In this document: one piece after another, positions 44,325-54,739 of the stretch
Position numbering within the stretch: the first letter of the stretch is position 1
Layout of the letters: the number at the start of each line of letters is the position of its first letter
NCBI RefSeq assembly: GCF_003337425.1
Contig: NZ_QPJU01000003.1
Coordinates: forward strand, 194,990 to 258,989
From: Extensimonas vulgaris
Lineage (GTDB): Bacteria > Pseudomonadota > Gammaproteobacteria > Burkholderiales > Burkholderiaceae_C
Length of the DNA: 64,000 bases
Direction: 5' to 3'
Notes under the pieces: model-generated
The model's input: only the letters and a program-made list of their open reading frames with translations
What the model was told of the DNA's origin: nothing
Database searches by the model: none
Position numbers and translations under genes: made by a program

Positions 44325-44340
44325 CTGTATATTCATACAG
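44325..44340 (+). promoter_or_regulatory. LexA (SOS) box at the radical SAM gene start
   Basis: CTGTATATTCATACAG (44325-44340) has perfect CTGT-N8-ACAG symmetry with an AT-rich core, close to the classic CTGTATATATATACAG. It ends one base before the ATG. The inner TATATT could serve as -10, which would make the mRNA leaderless or nearly so. Confidence 0.85.
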
Positions 44341-44341
44341 C

Positions 44342-45514
44342 ATGAAACCCGAAGATCGCATTGACGAACGTGCCGACGCACCTGCGCTCCTGGTGCGCGT
44401 GCCGCTGCAGGCGGTGCGCGGGCGCGGGGCGGCGAGCCGCATTGCGCACCGCTTTGCGCGCGACACGCGCGATCGGCTCGAGGGGGCGGACGATGGTTGG
44501 CCCGGCGATGCGCATGAAGCAGATAGCGAAGACGCACAGGCGGCTCCGCCCGCGACCGAGGTGCTGCACGAGACCGCGCGCAGCGCCTTGTGCCGCAATG
44601 ATTCGCCCGACATTCCCTTCATCTACTCGGTCAACCCCTACCGCGGCTGCGAGCACGGCTGCATCTACTGCTACGCGCGGCCCACGCACAGCTACCTGAA
44701 CCTCTCGCCAGGGCTGGACTTCGAGACGCGCATCGTCGCCAAGACCAACATCGCCGCGGTGCTGCGGCGCGAGCTCGCGCGGCCCGGCCATGTGCCCAGC
44801 GCGCTGAGCCTCGGTTCGGCCACCGATTGCTACCAGCCCGTGGAGCGCACGCTGCGCCTCACGCGCGGCTTGATAGCGGTGCTGCGCGACGCGCGCCACC
44901 CGTTCGGCCTCATCACCAAGAGCAGCGGGGTGGAGCGCGACATCGACCTGCTCGCGCCGCTGGCCGAGCGGCGCCTCGTGGCGGTGTATGTGACGCTGAC
45001 CACGCTGGACGCCGAGCTCGCGCGCCGGCTCGAGCCGCGCGCCGCTGCGCCGCACCGGCGCCTGCGTACCATTGCCACCCTGGCCGCGGCGGGTATTCCG
45101 GTGGGCGTGAGCGTGGCGCCGCAGATACCGTTTTTGAACGAAGACATGGAGCAGGTGCTCGACGCCGCCTATGCAGCCGGGGCGCGCAGCGCTTTTTATA
45201 GCGTGCTGCGCCTGCCCTGGGAGCTCGACGCGCTGTTTCGCGAGTGGCTGGAGGTGCACTACCCGCAGCGCGCGGCGCGCATCATGGCGCGCGTGCAAGA
45301 CCTGCACGGCATCAGCGCCGAAGCGCGTCGAGAGGGCAAAAGTTACACCGGCGGCTTTGCCACGCGCATGCACGGCAGCGGCCACTGGGGCGATCTGCTG
45401 CGCCAGCGCTTTGCGCTCGCGTGCCGGCGCCTGGGCTTGAACCGCACGCCGCTCGAACTCGACTACAGCCAGTTCCGCCCGGCGCTGGCGCGTGGGCAGG
45501 GGTGTTTGTTTTGA
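44342..45514 (+). CDS. PA0069-type radical SAM protein (SplB-related), SOS-controlled
   Basis: 390 residues. The radical SAM cluster is GCEHGCIYC (C103, C107, C110, the CxxxCxxC type) followed by YARPTHSYLNLSPGLDFET. RGRGAASRIAHRF near the start and GFATRMHGSGHWGDLLRQRF near the end are conserved in the family. Relatives include spore photoproduct lyase, which repairs UV-damaged DNA, so a DNA-damage role is plausible but unproven. The LexA box at its start strongly supports SOS induction. Convergent with ugd, 18 bp between stops. Confidence 0.9.
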   Translation: MKPEDRIDERADAPALLVRVPLQAVRGRGAASRIAHRFARDTRDRLEGADDGWPGDAHEADSEDAQAAPPATEVLHETARSALCRNDSPDIPFIYSVNPYRGCEHGCIYCYARPTHSYLNLSPGLDFETRIVAKTNIAAVLRRELARPGHVPSALSLGSATDCYQPVERTLRLTRGLIAVLRDARHPFGLITKSSGVERDIDLLAPLAERRLVAVYVTLTTLDAELARRLEPRAAAPHRRLRTIATLAAAGIPVGVSVAPQIPFLNEDMEQVLDAAYAAGARSAFYSVLRLPWELDALFREWLEVHYPQRAARIMARVQDLHGISAEARREGKSYTGGFATRMHGSGHWGDLLRQRFALACRRLGLNRTPLELDYSQFRPALARGQGCLF

Positions 45515-45532
45515 CTAGACCCGAATGGATGC

Positions 45533-46903
45533 TCAATCCGTGAGCACGCGCGCACGCCCTGGCAGTGGCAATTGCAGCGATTCGCCGCGGCCGATCGCGA
45601 AGTAGTGGATGCCCTTGCGCGCGAGGCGCTGCGGGTCGTAGAGGTTGCGCCCGTCGAAGATCACCGGCGCGCGCAGCTGCCGCTTGATGAGCTCGAAGTC
45701 CGGCGCCTTGAACACCTGCCACTCGGTGCAGATCACGAGCGCGTCGGCGCCGGGCAGCACGGCTTCGGGCGTGCCCATGAGGGCCAGGCGCTCGTCGTGG
45801 CCGTAGATGCGCTGGGCCTCGGCCATGGCCTCGGGGTCGTAGGCGCGCACCTTGGCGCCCGCGGCCCACAGCGACTCCATGAGCTCGCGGCTCGGGGCGT
45901 CGCGCATGTCGTCGGTGTTGGGCTTGAAGGCCAGGCCCCAGAGCGCGAACGTGCGGCCCTTGAGGTCGCCCTGGTAATAGGCGTGGATGCGCTGGAACAG
46001 TTTGCGCTTTTGTCGCTCGTTCACGGCTTCGACGGCCTGCAGCAGGTCGCTGCCGCAGCCGGCCTCTTGCGCGGTGTGGATCAGCGCCTTGATGTCCTTG
46101 GGAAAGCACGAGCCGCCGTAGCCGCAGCCGGGGTAGATGAAGTGGTAGCCGATGCGCGGGTCGGCGCCTATGCCTTTGCGGATCGCCTCGATGTCGGCGC
46201 CCAGGTTTTCGGCGAGCTCGGCGATCTGGTTGATGAAGCTGATCTTGGTGGCGAGCATGCAGTTGGCCGCGTACTTGGTGAGCTCGGCGCTGCGCAGGTT
46301 CATGCACAGGATGCGGTCGTGGTTGCGGTTGAAGGGCGCGTAGATTTCGCGCATCAGGTCGAGCGCGGCTTCGTCCTCGCCGCCGAGGATGATGCGGTCG
46401 GGGCGGCGGCAGTCGTTGAGCGCCGAGCCTTCTTTGAGGAACTCGGGGTTTGAGACGATGGTGAATTCGAGCCGCTTGCCGCTGTGTGCGAGTTGTGCTT
46501 CGATGTGCGCCTTGAGCCGGTCGCCCGTGCCCACGGGCACGGTGGATTTTTCGACGATGATGACCGGCTCGCTGCGGTGGCGCGCAATGCCCTCGGCCAC
46601 GGCAAACACGCCGCTCAGGTCGGCGCCGCCGTCGGGCCCGGGCGGCGTGCCCACGGCGATGAACTGCACCGCGCCGTGCTGCACCGCCTCTGCCACGTCG
46701 TGCGTGAAGCGCAAATGGCCCGCGGCCACGCCTTCGCGCACCAATTCCGCGAGGCCGGGCTCGTAGATGCCGACCTGGCCTTGCTGGAGCTGTTCGATTT
46801 TGGCCTGGTCTATGTCCATGCAGAGCACGTCGTGCCCGACTTCGGCCATGACGGCCGCTTGCACCAGTCCTACATAGCCGGTGCCGAAGATCGTGAGTTT
46901 CAT
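45533..46903 (-). CDS. ugd: UDP-glucose 6-dehydrogenase
   Basis: 456 residues. N-terminal NAD site MKLTIFGTGYVGLVQAAV, active-site cysteine C266 in YPGCGYGGSCFPKD, and FNRNHDRILCMNLRSAELTKYAANCMLATKISF are present. It makes UDP-glucuronate, the substrate for ArnA. It is the last gene of the arn operon, 23 bp after arnF, as in several proteobacteria. GDP-mannose dehydrogenases share the fold, but context makes UDP-glucose the likely substrate. Confidence 0.95.
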   Translation of the reverse strand: MKLTIFGTGYVGLVQAAVMAEVGHDVLCMDIDQAKIEQLQQGQVGIYEPGLAELVREGVAAGHLRFTHDVAEAVQHGAVQFIAVGTPPGPDGGADLSGVFAVAEGIARHRSEPVIIVEKSTVPVGTGDRLKAHIEAQLAHSGKRLEFTIVSNPEFLKEGSALNDCRRPDRIILGGEDEAALDLMREIYAPFNRNHDRILCMNLRSAELTKYAANCMLATKISFINQIAELAENLGADIEAIRKGIGADPRIGYHFIYPGCGYGGSCFPKDIKALIHTAQEAGCGSDLLQAVEAVNERQKRKLFQRIHAYYQGDLKGRTFALWGLAFKPNTDDMRDAPSRELMESLWAAGAKVRAYDPEAMAEAQRIYGHDERLALMGTPEAVLPGADALVICTEWQVFKAPDFELIKRQLRAPVIFDGRNLYDPQRLARKGIHYFAIGRGESLQLPLPGRARVLTD

Positions 46904-46926
46904 GGTGAGTGTGTCGAAATAAAAAA

Positions 46927-47346
46927 TCAGTGCGAGGGTGCCGCAGGTGTCGCAGGCCGCGCGTGGATCAGCAGCACGCCGCCGACCACCAGCGCCACGC
47001 CCAGCGCCTTGCCCATGCTCAGCGCTTCGCCCCAGCCCGGCAGCAGCGCCGCGCCCAGGTGCACCAACGCGTAGCTGAGGCTGAGCAAGGCGTAAGCGCG
47101 CGACAGCGGCAAGTGCTGCAGCGCGCCCAGCCAGCACAGCATCGAAAGCGCGTAGGCCAGGATGCCAGAGCATACGCTGGCGAGCGCGGCCGCATCGAGC
47201 GAGTGCGCTTGCCAGGCCGTGAGCCAATCCATAGGCAGCGGCAGGCGCGCCATGCCCCAGCGCAAAGCGAGTTGCGCGGCGCTGACCAAGAGCGTACTCG
47301 CGAGCGCCAGGCCCAAGCCCTTGCCCACGCCTTTGCTTTGCTTCAT
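46927..47346 (-). CDS. arnF: ArnF-type flippase subunit (SMR/EamA-like)
   Basis: 139 residues, four hydrophobic helices. Its ATG overlaps the arnE stop (ATGA). [18 protein letters not shown] at the end is typical of small EmrE-like proteins. With ArnE it is expected to move undecaprenyl phosphate-L-Ara4N to the periplasmic face. The assignment rests on position and size, because the sequence is poorly conserved. Confidence 0.82.
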   Translation of the reverse strand: MKQSKGVGKGLGLALASTLLVSAAQLALRWGMARLPLPMDWLTAWQAHSLDAAALASVCSGILAYALSMLCWLGALQHLPLSRAYALLSLSYALVHLGAALLPGWGEALSMGKALGVALVVGGVLLIHARPATPAAPSH

Positions 47347-47687
47347 GCCTGCGCCCCGAGCAGCGCCACGCCCGCCATGATGAGCGCGACGCCCGCCCAG
47401 TGGCGCGCATCGACGGCCTCGTGGAACAGCCAGCGCGCGGCGAGCGTGACGAACACGAAGTTCAGGCTCAGCATGGGGTAGGCCAGGCCCACGGGCATGC
47501 GCTGCAGCAGCAAAAGCCATAGCAGCAAGCCCGCGCCCATACTGCCAAAAGCCAGCAAAAGCCATGGAGACTTGAGCTTGGCCCAGCCGCCTAGCGCGCG
47601 CCCCTGCCAGTGCAGTACCGCGTATTTTTGCGCGATCTGCCCGAGGCAGGTCAGCAGGCAGGCGCCGAGCAGCAGTATCCAGCTCAT
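47343..47687 (-). CDS. arnE: ArnE-type flippase subunit (SMR/EamA-like)
   Basis: 114 residues, four helices, starting [23 protein letters not shown] and containing [34 protein letters not shown] overlaps join it to arnT upstream and arnF downstream. It is the second half of the ArnEF heterodimer. Confidence 0.87.
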   Translation of the reverse strand: MSWILLLGACLLTCLGQIAQKYAVLHWQGRALGGWAKLKSPWLLLAFGSMGAGLLLWLLLLQRMPVGLAYPMLSLNFVFVTLAARWLFHEAVDARHWAGVALIMAGVALLGAQA

Positions 47688-49324
47688 GGAACGATGGCGA
47701 TCACGAGCCGGCCCGCGCGGTGCACGCGGGTGTCGGGCGGCAGCAGCGCGAGCAGTGGTTCTTCTTCCGCGTCGCCCAGGCGCAGCACGATGCCCACGGG
47801 GCCGTTGCGGCGCGCCTGCGCGAGCCAGGCGGGGAAATCGGCGCGCGTGACGTAGCGCCCCTGCACATCGGGCTGCGACAGGCCGTAGGCCAGCTCGCCC
47901 TGCGTGTCGAGCATGACCACGTCGGTGCGCGCAAGGCGCCAGGCGAGCGCCGCCGCCGTGCCCACGTCGTCGCTCACGAGCGTGTGCGCGCCGCGCAACG
48001 CGTCGCGGTGCGCGAGGATGAACTGGTCGGGCATTTTGTTGTGCACGAGCGCAAGCGGCAGCGCGGCGGGCACGAGCGCGAAAAACGTCCATACCCCGAA
48101 GGCCGGGGCCGCCCAATGGCGCAGCGGCTGCCAGCACTGCAGCGCGGCGCAGAGCAGCCAAACGCCAAGCACCGCCACGACGAGCGCGAGGCGCGAACCT
48201 TCGCCCGCGGAGTACAGCGGATCGTGCAGTTGCAGCCAGACCAGCCCCGCCACGGCGCCAGCGCCAATCAGCAGGTTGAGCGCGCCGTTCACGCGCAGGG
48301 CGCGCGCAGACCGTTGCGAGCGTGCCTGCACCACAAAGCGCCCGACGCCCAAGGCCAGCGGCGCAAAGCACGGCAGGATGTAGGTCGGCAGCTTGCCCTT
48401 GCTCAGGCTGAAAAAGACGAAAGGCACGGCAAACCACAGCAGCACGAAGGCCGTGGCGCGCTCACCGCGCTGGCTCCAGGCCAGGCGCAGCGCGGGCGGC
48501 AGCAAAGCGGCCCAGGGCAGGGCGCCGGCGAACACGATGGGCACGAAGAACCACCACGGCCGCATGTGTTGCGCGGTGGCGCTCGCAAAGCGGCGCACAT
48601 GCTCGTTCCAGAAAAAGAAGTTCCAGAAATCGGGCTCGCGCCAATGCACCGCGAGCGCCCAGGGCAGGCACACGAGCAGCGCCACGCCCACGGCGAGCGG
48701 CCCCCAGGCGAGCAGCACGCGCCAGCGGCCCTGCCACAGCGCGTAGGGCAGCGCGACGAGCACCGGCAGCGCGAAGGCCAAAAAACCCTTGGTCAGGAAG
48801 CCGAGCCCGCAGGCCAAGCCCAAAACAGCCCACCAACGCAGGCGGGACGCGCGCGAGCCGCTCTCGAAAGCGAAGTAAAGCGCGACCATGCCCAGCGTGA
48901 CCCAGAGGTTGAACTGCGGGTCGAGGTTGCTATAGCCCGCCTGCCCGGCGACGAGCGCGCAGCTCAAAAAGACCAGCGCCGCCGCGATGGCCGTGCGCGC
49001 GTCGCGCCACAGGCGCTGCGCAAAGCCGTACACGAGCAGCGTCGTGAGCAGCGTCACGAGCGCTGAGGCAAAGCGCGCGCCAAACAGGTTTTCGCCAAAA
49101 ACCGCCTCGCTGAGCGCGATCAGCCAGTAGCCGCCTATGGGCTTTTCGAAATAGCGCAGGCCCAGAAAATGCGGCGCGATCCAGTCGCCGCTGCGCAACA
49201 TCTCCTGCCCGATCTGCGCGTAGCGCGACTCGTCGGGAATCCACAGCCCGTGCAGTCCCAGCGGCACGAGGAAAAAAAGCGCAAAGACGGCGCCCAGCGC
49301 GAGCGCAGCGCGGCGCGGCGTCAT
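47684..49324 (-). CDS. arnT: L-Ara4N lipid A transferase ArnT
   Basis: 546 residues, PMT-like glycosyltransferase with 12-13 membrane helices. [45 protein letters not shown] holds the conserved acidic and Lys/Pro residues of the ArnT periplasmic loop. [26 protein letters not shown] is likewise family-specific. It transfers L-Ara4N from undecaprenyl phosphate to lipid A phosphates in the periplasm. ATGA coupling joins it to arnD and arnE. Confidence 0.93.
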   Translation of the reverse strand: MTPRRAALALGAVFALFFLVPLGLHGLWIPDESRYAQIGQEMLRSGDWIAPHFLGLRYFEKPIGGYWLIALSEAVFGENLFGARFASALVTLLTTLLVYGFAQRLWRDARTAIAAALVFLSCALVAGQAGYSNLDPQFNLWVTLGMVALYFAFESGSRASRLRWWAVLGLACGLGFLTKGFLAFALPVLVALPYALWQGRWRVLLAWGPLAVGVALLVCLPWALAVHWREPDFWNFFFWNEHVRRFASATAQHMRPWWFFVPIVFAGALPWAALLPPALRLAWSQRGERATAFVLLWFAVPFVFFSLSKGKLPTYILPCFAPLALGVGRFVVQARSQRSARALRVNGALNLLIGAGAVAGLVWLQLHDPLYSAGEGSRLALVVAVLGVWLLCAALQCWQPLRHWAAPAFGVWTFFALVPAALPLALVHNKMPDQFILAHRDALRGAHTLVSDDVGTAAALAWRLARTDVVMLDTQGELAYGLSQPDVQGRYVTRADFPAWLAQARRNGPVGIVLRLGDAEEEPLLALLPPDTRVHRAGRLVIAIVP

Positions 49325-50223
49325 GCCTGCACCCCCAGCCAGCCCTCGCGTCCAGGAACGCTGCCGCGCGTGAGGCGCCCCGTGGGCAGCGTGGCGGGGT
49401 CGGCGGGCAGCAGCGCGCCGAGCGGCGCGAAGGTGATGGAACGCTCCTGCGCGCGGCGCAGCAGTTCGGCAAAAGCAGGGGCCATGAGGATGCCTTCGAC
49501 CTCGGCGTGGATCGTGTAAACCTGTAGCGCAGACGGCAAGCCCGGTGCGGGCTCAGGCCGGATTTGGCTCAAAATGAAGTCGTTGAAGTCGGGTGCCGCG
49601 AGCTGCGGGCCCACGACTTCGTCGAAGGTGGGCAGCGTGACCGGAATCTGCGGCGTGCCCGGCTGGCCGGATTCAAGCAGCGGCCGAAACAGGCTGTGGC
49701 CGCGACAGTCGCTGTGGTAGCGCAAGGCAAAGTCCTGCTCGACCTCGACCACGCGCTCGTCGGCGCGCCAGCCGGCGACGGCCGAGCAGTCCACGCGCCG
49801 GCCCAGAATGTCGGAAAGCGCGTCCAGCCCGCGCCGGTATTCGGCCGCGAGCCGCGCGCGGCTCCAGTCGCCCGCGTGCGCCTGCCAGGCGTGGTGATCC
49901 CAGGCGTGCAGGCCCACTTCGTGGCCGGCTTCCTGGGCGCGGCGCATCAAGGGGCCCAGGTCGCGCCCGATCGGGCGGCCGGGCCAGGCCGTGCCCGCGA
50001 GCAGAATGTCCCAGCCGTACAGGCTCGCGGCCCTGGAGCGCAGCATCTTCCACAAAAAGCGCGGCTTGACGAGCCGCCACAGATGCCGGCCCATGTTGTC
50101 CGGCCCCACGCAGAAGAAAAACGTCGCCTTGACCTGCGCGGCCGCGAGCAGGTCGAGCAGGCGCGGCACGCCCTCGCGCGTGCCGCGGTAGGTGTCCACG
50201 TCGATGCGCAGGCCGACCGGCAT
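49321..50223 (-). CDS. arnD: Undecaprenyl phosphate-formyl-L-Ara4N deformylase ArnD
   Basis: 300 residues of the NodB polysaccharide deacetylase family. [20 protein letters not shown] has the metal-binding aspartates, and [17 protein letters not shown] the histidines. The C-terminal part has [11 protein letters not shown]. It removes the formyl group after transfer to undecaprenyl phosphate. Its ATG overlaps the arnA stop by one base. Confidence 0.93.
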   Translation of the reverse strand: MPVGLRIDVDTYRGTREGVPRLLDLLAAAQVKATFFFCVGPDNMGRHLWRLVKPRFLWKMLRSRAASLYGWDILLAGTAWPGRPIGRDLGPLMRRAQEAGHEVGLHAWDHHAWQAHAGDWSRARLAAEYRRGLDALSDILGRRVDCSAVAGWRADERVVEVEQDFALRYHSDCRGHSLFRPLLESGQPGTPQIPVTLPTFDEVVGPQLAAPDFNDFILSQIRPEPAPGLPSALQVYTIHAEVEGILMAPAFAELLRRAQERSITFAPLGALLPADPATLPTGRLTRGSVPGREGWLGVQA

Positions 50224-52277
50224 CAGGCGCTCCGCGCCTCCTGTGCGGCTGCTGGTGCGGCGGCGATGGGTTCGTCGCGCTCTTCTTGCGCGGCGAGCAT
50301 GCCGGGCTCGGCCAGCGCTTCGCGCAGGAAGAAGTCCAGCGTTTTTTCGATGGTCACGTGCATGGGCACCGTGGGGTTCCAGCCGAGCAGGCGGCGCGCG
50401 TTCTCTATGCTGGGCTTGCGGTGCGACACGTCCTGGTAGCCGGCGCCGTAGAACGAGCGGCTCTCGACGGCGCGAAAGCCAGCGAACGGCGGGAAGTGGC
50501 CGCGCAGCGGGTGCTGCTCGAACTGGCGCAGCAGCTCGTGGGCGAGTTCGGCGATGCTGGCCTCGTTGTCGGGGTTGCCGATGTTGATGATTTGCCCGTC
50601 GCAGCGCCCGCCCGCGTTCTCGACGATGCGCGCGAGCGCCTCGATGCCGTCGTCCACGTCGGTGAAGCAGCGCTTTTGCGCGCCGCCATCGACGAGGCGG
50701 ATCGGCGTGCCTTCGACCAGGTTCAGGATCAGCTGCGTGATCGCGCGCGAGCTGCCGATGCGTGCCGAGTTGAGCCTATCGAGCCGCGGCCCCATCCAGT
50801 TGAACGGGCGAAAGAGGGTAAAGCGCAGGCCCTGCTGCCCGTAAGCCCAGATCACGCGGTCGAGCAGCTGCTTGGAGACGGAATAAATCCAGCGCTGCTT
50901 GTTGATCGGCCCGACCACGAGGTTGGACTTGTCTTCGTCGAAGCGCTCGTCGGTGCACATGCCATAGACCTCGGAGGTCGAGGGGAAGATCACGCGCTTG
51001 CGGTACTTGACGCAGTGGCGCACGAGTTTGAGGTTTTCCTCGAAGTCGAGCTCGAACACGCGCAGCGGGTTGCGCGTGTATTCGATCGGCGTGGCGATCG
51101 CGACCAGCGGCAGCACCACGTCGCACTTTTTGATGTGGTATTCGATCCACTCGGTGTGGATGCTGATGTCGCCCTCGACAAAGTGGAAGTCGGGGTTGCT
51201 CTTGAGGCGTTCGATCGCGTCCGAGCTTATGTCCATGCCATAGATTTCATAGCGACCGTCGCGCAGCAGGCGCTCCGACAAATGGTTGCCGATGAAGCCG
51301 TTCACGCCCAGGATCAGCACGCGCGTCTTGCGCTGCGGGCCCATCGGGGCTGCGTGCAGGCGCGAGCCTTCGACCAGGCCGAGCTCCTGCGCGAGCTGCG
51401 GGCCGGCCAGGTACAGGCCCGCATCGCCCTGCTGGCCCGCGAGGATTTCGAGCGCGTCTTCGCCGCAGGCGATGCGCAGCGGCGCGGTGCTGAGCACCGT
51501 GCCCGGCGCCCGCCCGTGCGCACCGGGCACCACGCGCGAGGCCCAGACGATCAGCTTGCGCTCGCCCACGGGCGCGAACGCGCCCGGGTAAGGCTGCGTC
51601 ACGGCGCGCACCAGGTTGTGCAGCGCGCGCGCGGGGCGGCTCCAGTCGATGCGGCCGTCTTCGGGCGTGCGCCGGCCGAAGTAGCTGGCCTGCGCTTCGT
51701 CTTGCGGCACTTCGGGCAGCTCGCCGCGCGCGAGCCGGGGCAGCGCGGCGTCGAGCAGTGCGCGCGCGGCTTCGCGCAGTTTGCCGTGCAGCGTGTAGGC
51801 CGTGTCTTCGTCGGCGATGGGCACGCGCTGCTGTGCGAGGATGGGGCCGGCGTCGGGCCGCTGCACCATGCGGTGCAAGGTCACGCCGGTTTCCGTTTCG
51901 CCGTTCACGAGCACCCAGTTCACCGGCGCGCGTCCGCGGTAGCGCGGCAGCAGCGAGCCGTGCAGGTTGTACGCGCCGCGGCGCGCGCTCGCGAGCAGCT
52001 CCGCGCCGAGCAGGTGGCGGTAGTAGAACGAAAAAATGAAGTCCGGCTGCAGCGCGCGCACCTGCTCTATCCACAGCGGGTGGTTGGCGTCTTCGGGCGC
52101 GTGCACCGGGATGCCCAGGCGCGCGCACAGCTGCGCGACCGAGCCGAAAAAGCGGTTTTCTTTCGGGTCGTCGGCGTGCGTGAAGACGGCCGAAATGGTG
52201 TAGCCCGCGGCGCGCAGCGCTTCAATGCCGGTGCAGCCGATGTCGTGGTAGGCGAAAACGATGGTGTTGAGACTCAT
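50223..52277 (-). CDS. arnA: Bifunctional ArnA: UDP-Ara4N formyltransferase and UDP-glucuronate decarboxylase
   Basis: 684 residues, against 660 in E. coli. The N-terminal formyltransferase domain (1-300) has [19 protein letters not shown] with Asn and His catalytic residues and the Asp in [12 protein letters not shown]. The C-terminal NAD-dependent decarboxylase domain (about 316-650) has [43 protein letters not shown] and [22 protein letters not shown] ~25-residue Ala/Glu-rich tail follows the conserved region. It supplies UDP-4-ketopentose for ArnB and formylates the product. It begins 3 bases after arnC. Confidence 0.96.
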   Translation of the reverse strand: MSLNTIVFAYHDIGCTGIEALRAAGYTISAVFTHADDPKENRFFGSVAQLCARLGIPVHAPEDANHPLWIEQVRALQPDFIFSFYYRHLLGAELLASARRGAYNLHGSLLPRYRGRAPVNWVLVNGETETGVTLHRMVQRPDAGPILAQQRVPIADEDTAYTLHGKLREAARALLDAALPRLARGELPEVPQDEAQASYFGRRTPEDGRIDWSRPARALHNLVRAVTQPYPGAFAPVGERKLIVWASRVVPGAHGRAPGTVLSTAPLRIACGEDALEILAGQQGDAGLYLAGPQLAQELGLVEGSRLHAAPMGPQRKTRVLILGVNGFIGNHLSERLLRDGRYEIYGMDISSDAIERLKSNPDFHFVEGDISIHTEWIEYHIKKCDVVLPLVAIATPIEYTRNPLRVFELDFEENLKLVRHCVKYRKRVIFPSTSEVYGMCTDERFDEDKSNLVVGPINKQRWIYSVSKQLLDRVIWAYGQQGLRFTLFRPFNWMGPRLDRLNSARIGSSRAITQLILNLVEGTPIRLVDGGAQKRCFTDVDDGIEALARIVENAGGRCDGQIINIGNPDNEASIAELAHELLRQFEQHPLRGHFPPFAGFRAVESRSFYGAGYQDVSHRKPSIENARRLLGWNPTVPMHVTIEKTLDFFLREALAEPGMLAAQEERDEPIAAAPAAAQEARSA

Positions 52278-52280
52278 GGA

Positions 52281-53327
52281 TCAAGACCCGCAAGAAGGTG
52301 GAGTGCAGCAAGGGGCAGGGGCATTCGCCCCGACGTTCGTGGCGGCAGGCGGCGGCAGGGGCGCAGCGGCTGCGCCGCGCGCTACGCGTTCGATGAAAAA
52401 GCGCGGCCGCGCGCGCACGTCGTCATACACGCGCCCCAGGTATTCGCCGAGCATGCCCATGCCCAGAAGCTGCACGCCGCTGAAGAAAAACAGCACGGCG
52501 AACAGCACGAACAGCCCGTTGCCGGCCCACTGCGCGCCAAAAACCAGACGCAGCACGAGCAGCAGCAGCCCGAAGCCGAAGCCCAGCAGCGCGAGCCCAG
52601 CGCCAGCCAGGCTCAAAAGGCGCAGCGGCGCCGTGGTCATGCAGGTGACCAGGTCGAACATCAGGTTGATGAGGCGCAAAAAGTCGTACTTGGAGGTGCC
52701 GTGCTCGCGCTCGGCGTGGCCGACTTCGATCTCGGTGGTGTGGCGCGCAAAACTGTTGGCGAGGATGGGGATGAAGGTGCTGCGCTCGGGGCAGGCGAGC
52801 ATGGCCTGCACCACGCTGCGGCGGTAGGCGCGCAGCATGCAGCCGTAGTCGCTCATGCCCACGCCCGTGGCGCGGCGCACGGCCCAGTTGATGAGGCGCG
52901 ACGGCCAGCGGCGTAGCGCCGAGTCCTGGCGGTTTTGGCGCACGCTGCCGACCACGTCGTAGCCCAGCGCGGCCTGCTGCACCAGGCGCGGGATTTCTTC
53001 GGGCGGGTTTTGCAGGTCGGCGTCGAGCGTGATGACCAGGTCGCCGCGGCACTGCGCAAAGCCCGCCATGATGGCTGCGTGCTGGCCGTAGTTGCGGTTC
53101 AGGATCACGGCGACGACGTGGCTGCCCGGCGCGGCCGCGGCTTCGAGCAGCATCTCGGCCGAGCGGTCGCGGCTGCCGTCGTCGATCAGCACGATTTCGT
53201 AGGCGCGCCCCAGGCTCTCGCAGGCGGCCGTAGTGCGCCGCAGCAGCTCGGGCAGGCTTTCCTGCTCGTTATAGACCGGGATGACCACCGAGACGCAATC
53301 AATCGGGTAGGGCTTGAGCGTGTTCAT
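52281..53327 (-). CDS. arnC: Undecaprenyl-phosphate Ara4FN transferase ArnC
   Basis: 348 residues. GT2 family start [20 protein letters not shown], the DDGSRDRS and [15 protein letters not shown] motifs, then two C-terminal membrane helices (about 235-300) ending [18 protein letters not shown]. It loads formyl-Ara4N onto undecaprenyl phosphate at the inner face of the membrane. A 30-residue Ala/Pro-rich tail with several cysteines (CCTPPSCGS) is unlike the usual end. ATGA coupling with arnB. Confidence 0.94.
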   Translation of the reverse strand: MNTLKPYPIDCVSVVIPVYNEQESLPELLRRTTAACESLGRAYEIVLIDDGSRDRSAEMLLEAAAAPGSHVVAVILNRNYGQHAAIMAGFAQCRGDLVITLDADLQNPPEEIPRLVQQAALGYDVVGSVRQNRQDSALRRWPSRLINWAVRRATGVGMSDYGCMLRAYRRSVVQAMLACPERSTFIPILANSFARHTTEIEVGHAEREHGTSKYDFLRLINLMFDLVTCMTTAPLRLLSLAGAGLALLGFGFGLLLLVLRLVFGAQWAGNGLFVLFAVLFFFSGVQLLGMGMLGEYLGRVYDDVRARPRFFIERVARGAAAAPLPPPAATNVGANAPAPCCTPPSCGS

Positions 53328-54463
53328 GCGACGATGCTTTCGATGGCGCCGACCACGCGGTCGATGTCGGCCTGCGTCATGTCCGGAAACAGCGGAATCG
53401 AGCACAGGCGCGCCGAGTTCCACTCGGTGTGCGGCAATTGCACCTGCGGGAATTGTTGCCGGTACCAGGTGTGCAGGTGCGCGCCGATGAAGTGGATGCC
53501 CGTGCCGATCTGGCGCTCTTGCAGCGCCTGCATGAAGCCGTCGCGGTGGACGCCGCAGCGCTCGGCGTCTATGCGCAGGATGAACAGATGCCAGGCGTGC
53601 TGCTGCGGATAGGTAGGCAGCGCGAGCGGCTGCACGGGCAGCGCGGCCAGGCGCTGCAGGTATTGCGCGGCAATCTCGGCGCGGCGCGCGTTGATGGCGG
53701 CCAGGCGCTCGAGCTGCACCAGCGCGATCGCGGCGTTGAGGTCGGCCAGGTTGTATTTGAAGCCCGGCTGCTGCACCAGCGCCTGCGGTTTGCGCCCGTG
53801 CGTGTGGCGGTCGTAGGCATCGACGCCCAGGCCGTGGAACTTGAGCATGCGCACCTTTTGCGCGAGCGCCGCGTCGTCGGTGACGAACATGCCGCCTTCG
53901 GCGCAGGTCATGTTCTTGATCGCATGGAACGAAAAAATCGCCGTGCCCTGCGCGCCCACGGGCCGGCCGCGGTACAGCGTGCCGGCCGCGTGCGCGGCGT
54001 CTTCGATCAGCGGAATGCCGTGCCGACGCGCGACGGCGTAGAGCGGATCGAGGTCGAGCGACGCGCCCGCGTAGTGCACGGGCACGATGGCGCGCGTGCG
54101 CGGCGTGATCGCGGCCTCGACGCGCGCAGCATCGACCATCAGCGTGTCGCGATCCACATCGACGAACACCGGCGTGGCGCCGAGCAGGCAGATCATGTTG
54201 AGCGTGGAAACCCAAGTCTGCGACGGCGTGATGACCTCGTCGCCGGGCCCTATGCCCAGCGCGAGCAGCGCCAGGTGCATGCCGCCCGTGGCCGAGCTCA
54301 CGGCGACCGCGTGCTGGCAGCCGAAATGCGCGCAAAAACGCTGCTCGAGCTCCTGGTTTTTGGGGCCGGTGGTGATCCAGCCCGAGCGCAGCACCTGCGC
54401 GACGGCCTCGATCTCGGCCTCGCCCATGCTGGGGCGCGAAAAGGGGAGAAAGGGGGGTTCCAT
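53324..54463 (-). CDS. arnB: UDP-4-amino-4-deoxy-L-arabinose aminotransferase ArnB
   Basis: 379 residues from ATG 54463 ([21 protein letters not shown]), the conserved ArnB start. The frame runs upstream without conserved sequence. PLP enzyme of the DegT/DnrJ/EryC1 family: [44 protein letters not shown] and the PLP lysine in [19 protein letters not shown]. First gene of the arn operon. It is divergent from glk across a 276-bp spacer, where I did not find a convincing PmrA box or promoter. Confidence 0.95.
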   Translation of the reverse strand: MEPPFLPFSRPSMGEAEIEAVAQVLRSGWITTGPKNQELEQRFCAHFGCQHAVAVSSATGGMHLALLALGIGPGDEVITPSQTWVSTLNMICLLGATPVFVDVDRDTLMVDAARVEAAITPRTRAIVPVHYAGASLDLDPLYAVARRHGIPLIEDAAHAAGTLYRGRPVGAQGTAIFSFHAIKNMTCAEGGMFVTDDAALAQKVRMLKFHGLGVDAYDRHTHGRKPQALVQQPGFKYNLADLNAAIALVQLERLAAINARRAEIAAQYLQRLAALPVQPLALPTYPQQHAWHLFILRIDAERCGVHRDGFMQALQERQIGTGIHFIGAHLHTWYRQQFPQVQLPHTEWNSARLCSIPLFPDMTQADIDRVVGAIESIVA

Positions 54464-54739
54464 AAGGCTGGATTTGCGCAGAAGGGAGAGCGGCGCGGCG
54501 CTGACGGTGGCGGCAAAAGTCGGATGGCGGGCGAGGGCGTGGTACACACTGAGCCCAAAGGGGCCGTAGGATGAGGGCGGACCTTTGCGCGGCAGCCTGC
54601 AACCGGAGGCACGCGGCATCCCGCCAATGGTGGCTGGGCGGCAGTTTAACAGGCGCGCGGGACGATTTCGGGGCTGCCGTGGCGCAGCCGCCGGGCGCGT
54701 GGGGCTACCTGCTTCCGACAGGTTTTTGAAAGGGAAACT

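Noticed and set aside
50286-52916. 876-residue plus-strand reading frame
   Set aside because: Antisense to arnA and arnC, both fully supported by catalytic motifs.
54464-54739. PmrA box upstream of arnB
   Set aside because: No pair of CTTAA-like half sites at the right spacing. A single TTTAAC is not enough.
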